Part shown: positions 45,816 through 54,659 of the stretch, one piece after another
Layout of the letters: each line of letters starts with the position of its first letter
Position numbering within the stretch: the stretch's first letter is position 1
Assembly: GCA_016710765.1 (NCBI GenBank)
Contig: JADJUJ010000010.1
Location: 62,001-126,000 of the forward strand
Direction of reading: 5' to 3'
DNA length: 64,000 nucleotides
From: Lewinellaceae bacterium
GTDB lineage: Bacteria > Bacteroidota > Bacteroidia > Chitinophagales > Saprospiraceae
The notes under the pieces: model-generated
Told to the model about the DNA's origin: nothing
The model's database searches: none
Seen by the model: the letters and a program-made list of their open reading frames with translations, nothing else
Translations under genes and position numbers: made by a program

Positions 45816-48548
45816 ATGCAGTACCTAATCGAATCTGCCATTTGTTTGGCTGTCTTATATGGGTTTTACCATGTATTCCTCAGACAGGAAACTTTTTTCC
45901 AACTCAACCGCGGGTATCTCTTGCTGGCAGCCTTGCTTGCCCTGGCCTTACCGGCGTTGAATATTCCGCTGCAGCCGGCACCAGAAAGCGCCGCGGTTCA
46001 ACAATATGCCCCTGCCAACACCCTGGATTTCCCCAAAATAGTGGAGCAAATGCAAGTTGCTCCCCAAGGCATACAGCATGTACTGACCCAACCAGTTTGG
46101 AAAATAACATTAGGTGAGCTACTCTGGTGGATTTACCTGGCGGTTGCAGGTGTCATGCTTTTCCGTCTGGCGGTACAGCTGACAAACATGATCCGGTTCC
46201 TTTGGCGGTTCCAAACGGGCCATCAGGCCGGGGTTCGGGTTGTCAGCGGGCCGGAAGGCACACCCCTTGCTTCTTTTTTCGGGTTTGTGCTTTGGCATCC
46301 CGGAGCGGCCACCGACCCTGCAAAAACACTGATGCTGGAACATGAAATGGTACATGTACGGCAATGGCACAGCCTGGACATTCTGTTCATAGAACTACTC
46401 ATTGCCATTCAGTGGTTCAACCCCATGCTTTATCTGTACCGGCGCGGCCTCCGGGAAGTGCACGAATACATTGCTGATGATATCGTAGTGCGCCGGACGC
46501 GGCAGCGCTACGCCTATGCCGCCTTACTGGCGCAAAACATCCAATCCGGGAAAAGGGCCCATCCCGGGTTGGTTAACACCTTTCACTCACTCATTAAAAA
46601 CCGTTTGATTATGCTGGCCAAACACCCATCACAGCCATCTCGCCAAATCAAGATTCTTTTGGCACTACCCCTGTTTGTTGTACTCATGGCACTTTTCTCC
46701 TTCCGCCTGGCGGAACGGCTTCCCGCTGCTTCGCATTGGTACGATGCTGTCGGACTTTTTGAAGGCAACCTCAAAGAGGTAATTATACTTGCGGATAAAC
46801 CCGTTTTGAACGAACCCACGACTTATATTTTCTACTGGGGGGCGCTGCAGGTTAAAATTGAGAAAGACCCCGCTACCGGACGGTATTTCGGTGAAGCCTC
46901 CCTGTCTGTTGCTGAATTTCAGGAAGCCGTGAAGCGCGAACCCAGGTTGTGGAACGGAACCAGCCTGGAACAACATGTCTCCTTTAAAATGCAAAACAAT
47001 AAGGTCAGGTCTGACTACTACAAGGAGGAAGTTTACCTGCAAATCAAGCCATCTTTGCAGGTATTTTCGGCGTCCAAAACAGATGCAGAGCAAGTCCTTA
47101 TAGAAGACTTACAACTTCCAGATGGCCATTCAGCCAGCATCAGCATTTCCCTTGGCGGAGAAACACCCTCCTGGATAATAGCCAAAAGTGGTTCCGAAAC
47201 TTACTGGAATGACGACCCATTGTTTTTTGCTGCTGTTTCCCAGAACGACCAACCACAGGTCCGTTGTGGTGGGATAATGACTACCCAAAAGGCCTTTTGT
47301 ACCACAGATGAATTCTGGAGTATGGTTCAAACAGCACCTGAACTGGTTTATCCCGACGGCCGAAAAGAAATTTGCAACTCGGGTTTGTATCTGTTGCTGA
47401 TGAAACCCGGTGGACTGACACCTGCTGAGATTCCCGTCCGACCGAGTATGGCGTCCAGAGACTGGGAGTCTATTTCAAAGGACCTTCATTATTACCAGGA
47501 CTGGATACAGCCTGGTACCGACATTGCTATCAGCCAAAAATTGAATGAGAATGGCGTTGATGAACGAATTAGTTCCAGAACCCTGCTCGCTGTGACGATT
47601 GTATCCCCCAACGACCCGCGGCTTTTCCTGGACCGCAGCGATCGATCGAATTTTAGGTTCTCCTGGGGCGATTTTGAACGGCGGTTTAATTCCGTTTACG
47701 CCCGTGCTTACGAAGACAGCGCCATCCCCGGACGAATGGTATACGCCGACCGACCGGCCTACGGCACCCCCTGGTACATGAGTAAGGCGGAATTCCTCCG
47801 TATGTTGAAAAATGCTCCCCTACTTTACCATGGAGAACAGCCCGTGGAAGATATTAACTTGACTGTCGATCACCAGGGCTATGGGTTTGTGGTAAACAAA
47901 AAGCCGCTCGACCCCGCTATTTTGAAGAAAATGGAAAATGATCTTCATAACGGCGATCAGATCAACATTAATGCCATTCAAGGCCGGGCCAATAATTCCG
48001 AGCAAATTATTGCACCCAAAGCAATTTTCGAGCAATTCTCCAGCCGGTTTACCGCCAGGGAATTTGCACAGATCGAACAGCCCTCGGGGCAAACCCTGAT
48101 CCGAATAATTTTAGACGATAACCAATTTCAGAACCAGGACCAGAAAAACAAGCTCAATGGACAACCCGGCGTTTGGTTTCAGTATGGCGATATTGATCTT
48201 TCACAGCAATATATTCAAATTATCATCCGGGAGGACTCGCCGAAACCGCCCTTGAAAGGAAGTTTCAGCGCTTCCCTTGCCTCAGAAATGAGTATTGCAG
48301 TAAGCCCAAATCCGGTACGGGATAGCAAGGCAATGCTTACCATTAAGGTTCCTCTGGCCGGCAAAGGCACGCTGTATGTAACCGATGCCAATGGGAAAGC
48401 CCGGTTTACGGTAAATTCAGAATTTACTAAGGGCGATTCTCCGCTTTATCTGCCGCTGGATCTGATCAAACTTAAAGAACCAGGAACTTACTACGTAACC
48501 CTGGAAATGCCTTACGGAAAGGTTACCACCAAATTGGTTGTGCAATAA
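45816..48548 (+). CDS. M56/BlaR1-like membrane metallopeptidase sensor with T9SS-like C-terminal domain
   Basis: 910 residues. Five hydrophobic helices lie at about 1-20, 33-50, 103-120, 188-207 and 270-292. The zinc motif HEMVH (176-180) in MLEHEMVHVRQWHSLD and the following HEYIADD are those of M56 peptidases. After the last helix come ~520 residues of extracytoplasmic sequence without a recognisable penicillin-binding domain, with repeat-like segments containing FLRMLKNAP-type words. The last ~85 residues (SIAVSPNPVRDSKAMLTIKV ... YYVTLEMPYGKVTTKLVV) read as a T9SS type A sorting domain, which is unexpected on an inner-membrane protein. It pairs with the BlaI-like repressor. Confidence 0.85.
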   Translation: MQYLIESAICLAVLYGFYHVFLRQETFFQLNRGYLLLAALLALALPALNIPLQPAPESAAVQQYAPANTLDFPKIVEQMQVAPQGIQHVLTQPVWKITLGELLWWIYLAVAGVMLFRLAVQLTNMIRFLWRFQTGHQAGVRVVSGPEGTPLASFFGFVLWHPGAATDPAKTLMLEHEMVHVRQWHSLDILFIELLIAIQWFNPMLYLYRRGLREVHEYIADDIVVRRTRQRYAYAALLAQNIQSGKRAHPGLVNTFHSLIKNRLIMLAKHPSQPSRQIKILLALPLFVVLMALFSFRLAERLPAASHWYDAVGLFEGNLKEVIILADKPVLNEPTTYIFYWGALQVKIEKDPATGRYFGEASLSVAEFQEAVKREPRLWNGTSLEQHVSFKMQNNKVRSDYYKEEVYLQIKPSLQVFSASKTDAEQVLIEDLQLPDGHSASISISLGGETPSWIIAKSGSETYWNDDPLFFAAVSQNDQPQVRCGGIMTTQKAFCTTDEFWSMVQTAPELVYPDGRKEICNSGLYLLLMKPGGLTPAEIPVRPSMASRDWESISKDLHYYQDWIQPGTDIAISQKLNENGVDERISSRTLLAVTIVSPNDPRLFLDRSDRSNFRFSWGDFERRFNSVYARAYEDSAIPGRMVYADRPAYGTPWYMSKAEFLRMLKNAPLLYHGEQPVEDINLTVDHQGYGFVVNKKPLDPAILKKMENDLHNGDQININAIQGRANNSEQIIAPKAIFEQFSSRFTAREFAQIEQPSGQTLIRIILDDNQFQNQDQKNKLNGQPGVWFQYGDIDLSQQYIQIIIREDSPKPPLKGSFSASLASEMSIAVSPNPVRDSKAMLTIKVPLAGKGTLYVTDANGKARFTVNSEFTKGDSPLYLPLDLIKLKEPGTYYVTLEMPYGKVTTKLVVQ

Positions 48549-48579
48549 ACTTTTGGCGTTCAATAGCAATTTAAAATAC

Positions 48580-48616
48580 AAGCGCCACTCCGATGTATTG
48601 GAGTGGCGCTTGGCTT
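48580..48616 (+). terminator. Terminator after the BlaR1-like gene
   Basis: Arms AAGCGCCACTCC (48580-48591) and GGAGTGGCGCTT (48600-48611), loop GATGTATT, followed by GGCTTTTTA. About 30 bases after the stop. Confidence 0.75.
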
Positions 48617-48620
48617 TTTA

Positions 48621-48683
48621 TCCAACGCATCAAAATGCGGTTCAACGCATCAAAATGCGATTCAACGCATCAATGATGCGTTG
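48621..48683. repeat. 20-bp tandem repeat ending in a hairpin
   Basis: The word TTCAACGCATCAAAATGCGA (with small variations) occurs in tandem at 48621-48640 and 48641-48660, then a partial copy at 48661-48670 runs into CAACGCATCAATGATGCGTTG (48663-48683), a 10-bp palindrome. It lies between convergent genes. Confidence 0.65.
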
Positions 48684-48708
48684 CGACTTCACCGACAAAC
48701 TGTCGACG

Positions 48709-49665
48709 CTACGTCTTCAACCCTATTTCGCGAAGCCGCTCGTCAAGGTACTCACCAGCTGTTATAGGCTCGTAATGTAGCGGGTTGTCTTCGGTTACGC
48801 AGATGGGCAGGCACGACAAATCCATCGCGCTTACCGGGTGCAAAAAGAAGGGTATACTCAATCGTGGCAGGTGCCATTCCTCGCGCGGAGGGTTCACCAC
48901 GCGGTGTGTGGTACTTTTCAGGTAATCGTTCGTCAGGCGCTGGAGCATATCGCCTACATTGATGACAAACTCATCGTTTTCGGGCATAATGTCCACCCAT
49001 TCATTTTCTGAGTTCAGCAGTTGCAAGCCGCCAGCACTGGCGCCCACCAACAGGGTGATGAGGTTGATGTCTTCGTGCTGTTCGGCGCGAATGGCACTGG
49101 CAGGCTCCTGCGAAATGGGAGGGTAATGGATCGAGCGCAGAATGGAATTGCCGTGCTTGATTTTTTCTTCAAAATAATCGGGATCCAGTTCCAGGTGAAT
49201 GGCAATGGCGCGGAGCAGTTGTCCGCCCGCTTTCTCAAACGCCTGGTAAAGGTCTTTCCCATGCTGATAGAATTCGGGTACTTCTGGCACCCGAACATTG
49301 TCGGGATACTGCGCTTTCAGCGGATGGTCTGCGGGAACTTCCTGGCCAATCTGAAAAAACTCTTTCAGGTCGGCTACTTTGGATTGCTTGGCGTGCTCGG
49401 TACCAAAGGACGTATAGCCGCGCTGGCCAGCCATTCCCTTGATTTCATATCCCCGTTTGGTATCAACCGGAAGTGCAAAAAACTGCTTGGAGGCGGCGTA
49501 AAAGCCATCCACCAGTGTTTTGGGCACGCCATGGCCTTTAACCGCTACAAAACCGACTTCATGAAATGCCTTTCCAAGGGCATTTACAAATTCCGCCTGA
49601 TCCTGCGCCGAGCCGTTAACAAATTGTGATAAGTCGACAGTAGGAATGCCTTTTTCTTTCATCAT
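48709..49665 (-). CDS. Isopenicillin-N-synthase-like 2-oxoglutarate/Fe(II) oxygenase
   Basis: 318 residues. N-terminal DIOX_N region: VDLSQFVNGSAQDQAEFVNALGKAFHEVGF and KGHGVPKTLVDGFYAASKQFFALP. The Fe(II) and co-substrate residues are in EQHEDINLITLL (His-x-Asp), in STTHRVVNPP (second His) and in PRLSIPFF (the RxS motif that binds 2-oxoglutarate). The overall shape matches the IPNS/GA-oxidase-like family, which in bacteria hydroxylates or cyclises small molecules; the substrate is unknown. Cytoplasmic. It and the following cyclophilin gene are transcribed in the same direction. Confidence 0.88.
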   Translation of the reverse strand: MMKEKGIPTVDLSQFVNGSAQDQAEFVNALGKAFHEVGFVAVKGHGVPKTLVDGFYAASKQFFALPVDTKRGYEIKGMAGQRGYTSFGTEHAKQSKVADLKEFFQIGQEVPADHPLKAQYPDNVRVPEVPEFYQHGKDLYQAFEKAGGQLLRAIAIHLELDPDYFEEKIKHGNSILRSIHYPPISQEPASAIRAEQHEDINLITLLVGASAGGLQLLNSENEWVDIMPENDEFVINVGDMLQRLTNDYLKSTTHRVVNPPREEWHLPRLSIPFFLHPVSAMDLSCLPICVTEDNPLHYEPITAGEYLDERLREIGLKT

Positions 49666-49704
49666 AAGAAAATTTGGGATCCGGAATCTACCCGAATCAG
49701 AGCC

Positions 49705-50587
49705 TTACTTGATGACCTTGATTTTCATGGTTACATCCTCCACGGGGCGATCACCAGGCGCCGTTTTTACGGCTGCTATTTTATCCAGCACATCAAAGCC
49801 TTCGATGATGTGGGCAAATACAGTGTAGTCACGATCGAGCCTGGGGCGTACCACCCAGGGTTTTGTAGGTTTCACGCTGTTCGGGGGTATAGTGAAAGTT
49901 CTTCATGGCCTCAATACGGTCGAGGCTGGCGTCATCAACAGGATTACCCTGAACGATGTAAAACTGCGAACCACTGGATGCTTTTTGTGGGTTGCTGGTG
50001 CGGGCTGCAGCTAAGGCACCTTTGGTGTGCACCAGCGCGTCAACAAATTCGGCCGGAATTTGATAAGTAGGGCCGCCAAATCCGAGTGACTGACCGGGCT
50101 TTGCGTCGCGTGAATTCGGGTCGCCGCCCTGAATCATGAATCCTGAAATAACGCGGTGAAAAAGCAGGCCATCGTAGTAGCCTTCTTCTGCGAGTTTGGT
50201 GAAGTTGTCGCGGTGCAGGGGAGTAGTGGCATACAATTCAGCGATCATGTTGCCATAGTTGGTTTGGATTTCAACCAAACAGCGTTCGGGTGCAGTTACC
50301 TGGAGCATTTGTCTTGTTGTTACAGTTTTATTGCCTTTAGTGGCTTTCAATTGGACAATATAATTGCCGGAATGTTCAAATTTGTGGGTCGGGTTGGCTT
50401 CGGTGGAGCTGTTGCCGTCACCAAAATCCCAGAGGTACGTTTCCGCATTTTGGGAACTGTTGCTGAACTGCACGGTGGCAGGCGCAACATGTTTTTCAAT
50501 GGGGAGGGTAAAGGTTGCTACGGGCTTTACGGCGCAGGAAGCCAGTCCCAGCATAGCCAAAAGGAGTAAAATAGGGTAATTTTTCAT
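49705..50587 (-). CDS. Cyclophilin-type peptidyl-prolyl isomerase lipoprotein with PKD domain (frameshifted)
   Basis: About 293 residues. Signal peptide with lipobox LASC (Cys18), then one PKD-like domain (~30-100, with YLWDFGDGNSSTEANP), then a cyclophilin domain (IQTNYGNMIAELYATTPLHRDNF, GLLFHRVISGFMIQGGDP, GSQFYIVQ). Near 49838-49842 one extra G breaks the frame; restoring it gives PQLDRDYTVFAHIIEGFDVLDKIA and the stop TAA at 49705-49707. The enzyme would sit in the outer membrane facing the periplasm and help fold secreted or barrel proteins. PKD plus cyclophilin on one chain is unusual. Upstream TTCCTTTG may be a weak -7 box. Confidence 0.82.
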
Positions 50588-50662
50588 GCTGTAGTGCGTT
50601 GTTTTTTCCGCTGCAAAGGAACGATTTTATTCCCGAAATCGTATCCAATCAACGAAACATTG

Positions 50663-52213
50663 CTATTTCAAGCGATTTAGTCCGGCCTTCGCCCGGGCGT
50701 GCAGGCTATCGGCATATTCTTCCGGCTGAATACCAATGCATCGCTGATAGGCAAGCCGGGCTTTCGGTATGTTTTTTTGATCTTCGTATAGGATTCCCAA
50801 TTGTAAGGCAGCATTACAGGCAAAATACCAGGGCATCTTTTCGCCGGCATCCATGGTTTGGGTATAGTAATCTACAGCTTCCTGGGTTTTGCCCATTTCA
50901 TGTGCAACCCTTCCCAGCCGATAAGTATACTCCAGTTTTTTCTTCTGGTCGCTGGCAAAAGCGGCGCCACCGCTTTTAAGCAAATCGTAGGCGCGCTGAT
51001 AATAGCCGCCGTCGAACAGCAACCGCGCCTTGAGCAGCACAGGATCGGGCATTTCGCCACTTTTTGCCTCGCGCTGAGCGGCCTTGTCGGTATCCGATTT
51101 TGCCTCCCCTTTCGCCAATATTTGGTCCATATATTGCCGGTACCCAGATGCGTTGCCGAGCAACAATTGTTGCCACGCCAATTTTTGCAAAGCCTCCATT
51201 TTTCCCAACTGCCCTTTGTTTTTTTGTAAAAACAGTTCCAAAGGCTGGTTGGCATCGCTGTCAAGCCTGCAAAGTTTGCACGTCCCCAGCAAAAAATACC
51301 TAAACGGAAAAGGGTAATAGGCATCTCCGGAAGCGCAGGTTTCAAGGTACTTTACCGCATCATCGTTGTGGCCTGTTCGGTTGGCAATAATGGCCAGCAC
51401 GTAAGCCGCCAGCGGATTTTTGCGATGATCGAGGGTTCCCGAGCGAATCGTGTTCCAGGCCCTTTCTTTTTGATTGTCTGCATACAGCAACAAAAATGCG
51501 TAAGTAACCAGCGCCTCCTCTCCATACACAAAATCCGGATGTTGGCGGGCATACTGCACTACCTCTGCCAACTCGCGCTCCCCTTCGGCTACATCACCTT
51601 TCATGCCCGCCAGGGCTTTGATCGTCCAGCGGTATTCCTCCGGAATACTACCCACCATGGTGTGCAGAAGTCCCAGGCTTTTCTTGTTGGCGACAAAATC
51701 GGGGAAACGCCGCTCGTTTTCTTCCAAAAGGGAGTACGCCTGTTTTACATCGTTGAGGCCCGACAGGTAGTCGCTGAAACGCCCCTGCAACAGGGCGCCT
51801 TGCAGGCGCATTTCGGCCTGGCAAAAGAGGTAGTAGGGTGAACTGCGATCGCCCCTCGAGATTTTATCAATGCGTGGCAGCAGTTTTTTCTTGAATAACA
51901 GGTAATCTGACTTATTGTCACCCGACAGAATGGTTACCACATCCATGCAGTGTTCGAGGTACAGCGACAAATAATTCTCGGGCTCCTTTTTACGCAATTC
52001 ATCCAAGGCGCTGCGCGCCTCCTTTATCCTTAGCGATACCGTCAGTTGATAGGTTTTCCGCGCCTGAGCCGAAAAGTCGAAGTAGGGCGAAGCAACGCTC
52101 GTCCCACCCAGTAGGCAAAAGAACAATACCCAAAAATACCTTAGAACAGGTTGCAGTGTAAATACCCTTCGGATCGGGCTTGCAAGTGGTGCGATAGACA
52201 AGGTAGACATCAT
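50663..52213 (-). CDS. Secreted TPR-repeat protein of unknown function
   Basis: 516 residues from ATG 52213 (MMSTLS); the frame stays open to 52282. One hydrophobic segment (RYFWVLFFCLLGGTSVAS) about 45 residues in suggests a signal or anchor. The rest is all alpha-helical with tetratricopeptide-like repeats, clearest in the second half (DDAVKYLETCASGDAYYPFPFRYFLLGTCKL, then RVAHEMGKTQEAVDYYTQTMDAG, and AALQLGILYEDQKNIPKARLAYQRCIGI). It probably acts as a periplasmic scaffold. I cannot name a family. It lies directly downstream of gltA but behind a terminator. Confidence 0.65.
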   Translation of the reverse strand: MMSTLSIAPLASPIRRVFTLQPVLRYFWVLFFCLLGGTSVASPYFDFSAQARKTYQLTVSLRIKEARSALDELRKKEPENYLSLYLEHCMDVVTILSGDNKSDYLLFKKKLLPRIDKISRGDRSSPYYLFCQAEMRLQGALLQGRFSDYLSGLNDVKQAYSLLEENERRFPDFVANKKSLGLLHTMVGSIPEEYRWTIKALAGMKGDVAEGERELAEVVQYARQHPDFVYGEEALVTYAFLLLYADNQKERAWNTIRSGTLDHRKNPLAAYVLAIIANRTGHNDDAVKYLETCASGDAYYPFPFRYFLLGTCKLCRLDSDANQPLELFLQKNKGQLGKMEALQKLAWQQLLLGNASGYRQYMDQILAKGEAKSDTDKAAQREAKSGEMPDPVLLKARLLFDGGYYQRAYDLLKSGGAAFASDQKKKLEYTYRLGRVAHEMGKTQEAVDYYTQTMDAGEKMPWYFACNAALQLGILYEDQKNIPKARLAYQRCIGIQPEEYADSLHARAKAGLNRLK

Positions 52214-52254
52214 TGGGCCTGTTTTGACTTGGGTATTGGGATAAAATGGAAAAA

Positions 52255-52299
52255 CAAGGGCACAAAGCGCGCTGGCAAACAACGTTCTTTGTGCCCTTG
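52255..52299 (-). terminator. Terminator after gltA
   Basis: Perfect 13-bp arms CAAGGGCACAAAG (52255-52267) and its complement (52287-52299) with a 19-base loop; on the minus strand the stem is followed by TTTTTCC. About 50 bases beyond the gltA stop. Confidence 0.7.
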
Positions 52300-52351
52300 A
52301 GGCAAATTTAGTGTACCTGATGTATATCAGTTGGATACATCAGCGGTTATT

Positions 52352-53677
52352 TTAGCCCTGAACAACTGCTGCTTCCTTCGCCAGGAAATCTTTCACCCAG
52401 GCGGTAGTTACCGACTTAGGCCGTTCGAGCGGCAGAGACAAGGCCCGGGCCCAGCATTGTGCAGCCAACACACCCAATGCGCGGCTGACGCCAAACATGA
52501 CGGTGTAGTAGTTGTACTCTTTCATGCCATAATGCACCAAGAGTGCACCGGAATGGGCATCCACGTTAGGCCAGGGGTTTTTAACCTTGCCCAGACTGGA
52601 AAGGATGGGTGGAACCACGTCGAATATTTTCCATACAATTTTGACCAGATCGCTGTCGGGCACGTTGTCTTCTGCAAATTGCCGCTGCGCCATAAAGCGC
52701 GGATCGGGCTTACGCAGTACAGCGTGTCCGTAACCAGGTACAACACGGCCACTGGCCAGGGTGCTTTTCACATAATCACTGATTTGCTCACGTGTGGGTT
52801 TTGTGGTTCCGAGCGTATCAACCATTTTTATTACCCAGCGGATAACCTCCTGATTGGCCAGGCCGTGAAGCGGTCCGGAAAGGGCGTTCAGCGAAGCACT
52901 GAAGGAAAGATAAGGATCGCTCAGTGTTGAGCCAACGAGGTGGCAGGTATGCGCCGAAGCGTTGCCACCTTCATGGTCAGCATGGATGGTTAAGAACAAA
53001 CGCATGTATTCTTTGAATCCTTCGTTTTCCATGCCCAGCATGTGGGCAAAATTGCCGCCCCAGTCCATGGAAATTTCAGGAAGAATCTGCTCGCCCTTAT
53101 GGTAAATCCGGCGGTAGATGTACGCCGCAACCCTAGGCAAGCGGGCGATCAGGTTCATGGTATCCTCGTAGGTAGCATCCCAGTATTCCGTTTTGTTCAT
53201 ACCGGAACTGTATCGCTGCGTGAAAATACTCGTATTCTGCATGGCCATGACGCCCATGGAAAATTGGGTCATCGGGTGCGTTTCAATGGGCAATGTATCA
53301 ATCATGCGAAACACATGCTCAGGTACATTGGCACGACGCACCCAGTTTTCCGTCAGCCATTTAACTTGTTCCTTCGTGGGAATTTCGCCCACAAGCATCA
53401 GCCAGAACAAGCCTTCAGGCAGCGGCTCTTTGCCACCTGGGGCGCGGGGCAGTTTTTCCCTGAGTTCAGGAATGGAAAATCCGCGAAAACGGATACCTTC
53501 CTCTGAATCCAGCAAAGAGGGTTCCCAAATCATACTGGTGATATCACGCATACCACCGTAAACCTGATTGAGTTGAACATCGTCCACCTGCTTGTTACCG
53601 TGCTCTTTGAGGATTTCCTTCACCTCTTGGGCGAGGGCATTTGATTTTTCGTAAAAAAGTTGCTTAAGGGCATCCAT
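52352..53677 (-). CDS. gltA: Citrate (Si)-synthase, eukaryotic (mitochondrial-like) type
   Basis: 441 residues. The active-site motifs are those of type I/mitochondrial enzymes: NASAHTCHLVGSTLSDPYLS and GPLHGLANQEV (first catalytic His), VVPGYGHAVLRKPDPR (second His), NVDAHSGALLVHYGM (catalytic Asp), and LPRVAAYIYRRIY. It condenses acetyl-CoA with oxaloacetate in the TCA cycle. This eukaryote-like form, in place of the hexameric proteobacterial one, is normal in many Bacteroidota. A promoter candidate with full -33/-7 boxes lies at 53746-53777, and a terminator follows at 52255. Confidence 0.95.
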   Translation of the reverse strand: MDALKQLFYEKSNALAQEVKEILKEHGNKQVDDVQLNQVYGGMRDITSMIWEPSLLDSEEGIRFRGFSIPELREKLPRAPGGKEPLPEGLFWLMLVGEIPTKEQVKWLTENWVRRANVPEHVFRMIDTLPIETHPMTQFSMGVMAMQNTSIFTQRYSSGMNKTEYWDATYEDTMNLIARLPRVAAYIYRRIYHKGEQILPEISMDWGGNFAHMLGMENEGFKEYMRLFLTIHADHEGGNASAHTCHLVGSTLSDPYLSFSASLNALSGPLHGLANQEVIRWVIKMVDTLGTTKPTREQISDYVKSTLASGRVVPGYGHAVLRKPDPRFMAQRQFAEDNVPDSDLVKIVWKIFDVVPPILSSLGKVKNPWPNVDAHSGALLVHYGMKEYNYYTVMFGVSRALGVLAAQCWARALSLPLERPKSVTTAWVKDFLAKEAAVVQG

Positions 53678-53745
53678 ATTAAAATGTAGTATATTGTGTA
53701 AAGATTGGGTTGTAATAGCATTTGGCCAGCGGCCTAAATTTCAAA

Positions 53746-53777
53746 CAAAATTACGGCACTATTGTTAGAAAAGCCAA
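53746..53777 (-). promoter_or_regulatory. Promoter for gltA
   Basis: Minus-strand TTG, 21-base spacer, TAATTTTG; both boxes fit the Bacteroidetes consensus. The -7 box ends 68 bases upstream of the gltA ATG. Confidence 0.55.
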
Positions 53778-53808
53778 TTCAAAGGGGATAAAAAACCCTA
53801 AAAAACGC

Positions 53809-53848
53809 CAAAAGCGAAGTGCCCCACAGGAGAGCAACTTCGCTTTTG
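53809..53848 (-). terminator. Terminator after the PUR-domain gene
   Basis: Arms CAAAAGCGAAGT (53809-53820) and ACTTCGCTTTTG (53837-53848) form a 12-bp stem; on the minus strand a T-rich tail (GCGTTTTTTAGGG) follows. It lies about 60 bases beyond the stop of the PUR gene and upstream of the gltA promoter. Confidence 0.7.
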
Positions 53849-53907
53849 ATTTATCAGTACACCATTTAACGGTAGGCGTACCGTTTTGAATACCCGATGC
53901 GCTGGAA

Positions 53908-54555
53908 TTACCAGCTCACCTCGTCATCTTCTTTCGCAGGCTTTTCTTGCTCGTCGGCACCGCCATCGTCTTCGTCGGTAGGTTCTTCTGTATCCGCATT
54001 GTCTGCTTTTTCGCTGCGTACAAATTTCCCTGAGGGTTCGGCGCCACGCCCGTCATCATCATCCTCTTCCATGTCTTTGTTCTGGGCTTCCCATTCTGCC
54101 TGACGGCGATCAAATTCTTCGTAATCGAAATCGGGCATCAAATCGGTCTTCACATGATCAACTACCTCATTTAGGGAAGCCGCGAACCGGTTGAAATCCT
54201 CCTTGTACAGGAATATTTTATGTCTGCGATAGCCAAAGCCATCTTCTCTGCGCGTGCTCTCGGTAATGGTGATAAAAAAATCGTTGCCGCGTGTTTTACG
54301 AACATCGAAAAAATAGGTGCGGCGCTTGCCTGCGCGGACGCGCTTGGAAAACACACTTTCCTCAATTTCCCGATCGCGAAAATCATTTCGCTCGCCTCCT
54401 CTGTCGCCACCGCGATCCCGGAAGCCTCTTCCTCTGTCGCCGCCGCGATCATTTCTTCGGTCATTTCCCCGATCATTGCTGCGATCATTTCCCCGATCAT
54501 TGCCGCGATCCCGGGAATCACCCTGGTCTCTCCGCTTGAAATACCCGTATTCCAC
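53908..54555 (-). CDS. PUR-domain nucleic-acid-binding protein with RG/ND-rich N-terminus
   Basis: 215 residues in three parts. Residues ~1-55 are a disordered repeat of RGND and RGGD words (DRGNDRGNDRSNDRGNDRR), also repetitive at DNA level. Residues ~60-140 are a PUR-alpha-like domain (SKRVRAGKRRTYFFDVRKTRGNDFFITITE ... GYRRHKIFLYKEDFNRF). The C-terminal ~70 residues are highly acidic (EEDDDDG, DEDDGG, KEDDEVSW). PUR domains bind single-stranded DNA or RNA with purine preference; small PUR proteins are common in Bacteroidota. The RG-rich arm may add RNA binding or phase separation. A full promoter lies at 54599-54630. Confidence 0.88.
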   Translation of the reverse strand: MEYGYFKRRDQGDSRDRGNDRGNDRSNDRGNDRRNDRGGDRGRGFRDRGGDRGGERNDFRDREIEESVFSKRVRAGKRRTYFFDVRKTRGNDFFITITESTRREDGFGYRRHKIFLYKEDFNRFAASLNEVVDHVKTDLMPDFDYEEFDRRQAEWEAQNKDMEEDDDDGRGAEPSGKFVRSEKADNADTEEPTDEDDGGADEQEKPAKEDDEVSW

Positions 54556-54598
54556 TGTTGTTCGATTTAGTGATTTAAAAATTTGAAAACACCTTGGG

Positions 54599-54630
54599 CA
54601 AAGGTAATTTTTCCACTGAACTTACGGCAA
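54599..54630 (-). promoter_or_regulatory. Promoter for the PUR-domain gene
   Basis: Minus-strand TTG, 21-base spacer, TACCTTTG: a perfect match to the Bacteroidetes -33/-7 pattern, with the -7 box 43 bases before the ATG at 54555. Confidence 0.65.
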
Positions 54631-54659
54631 TAATTGCGAAAAATATTAATAATAGCCAT

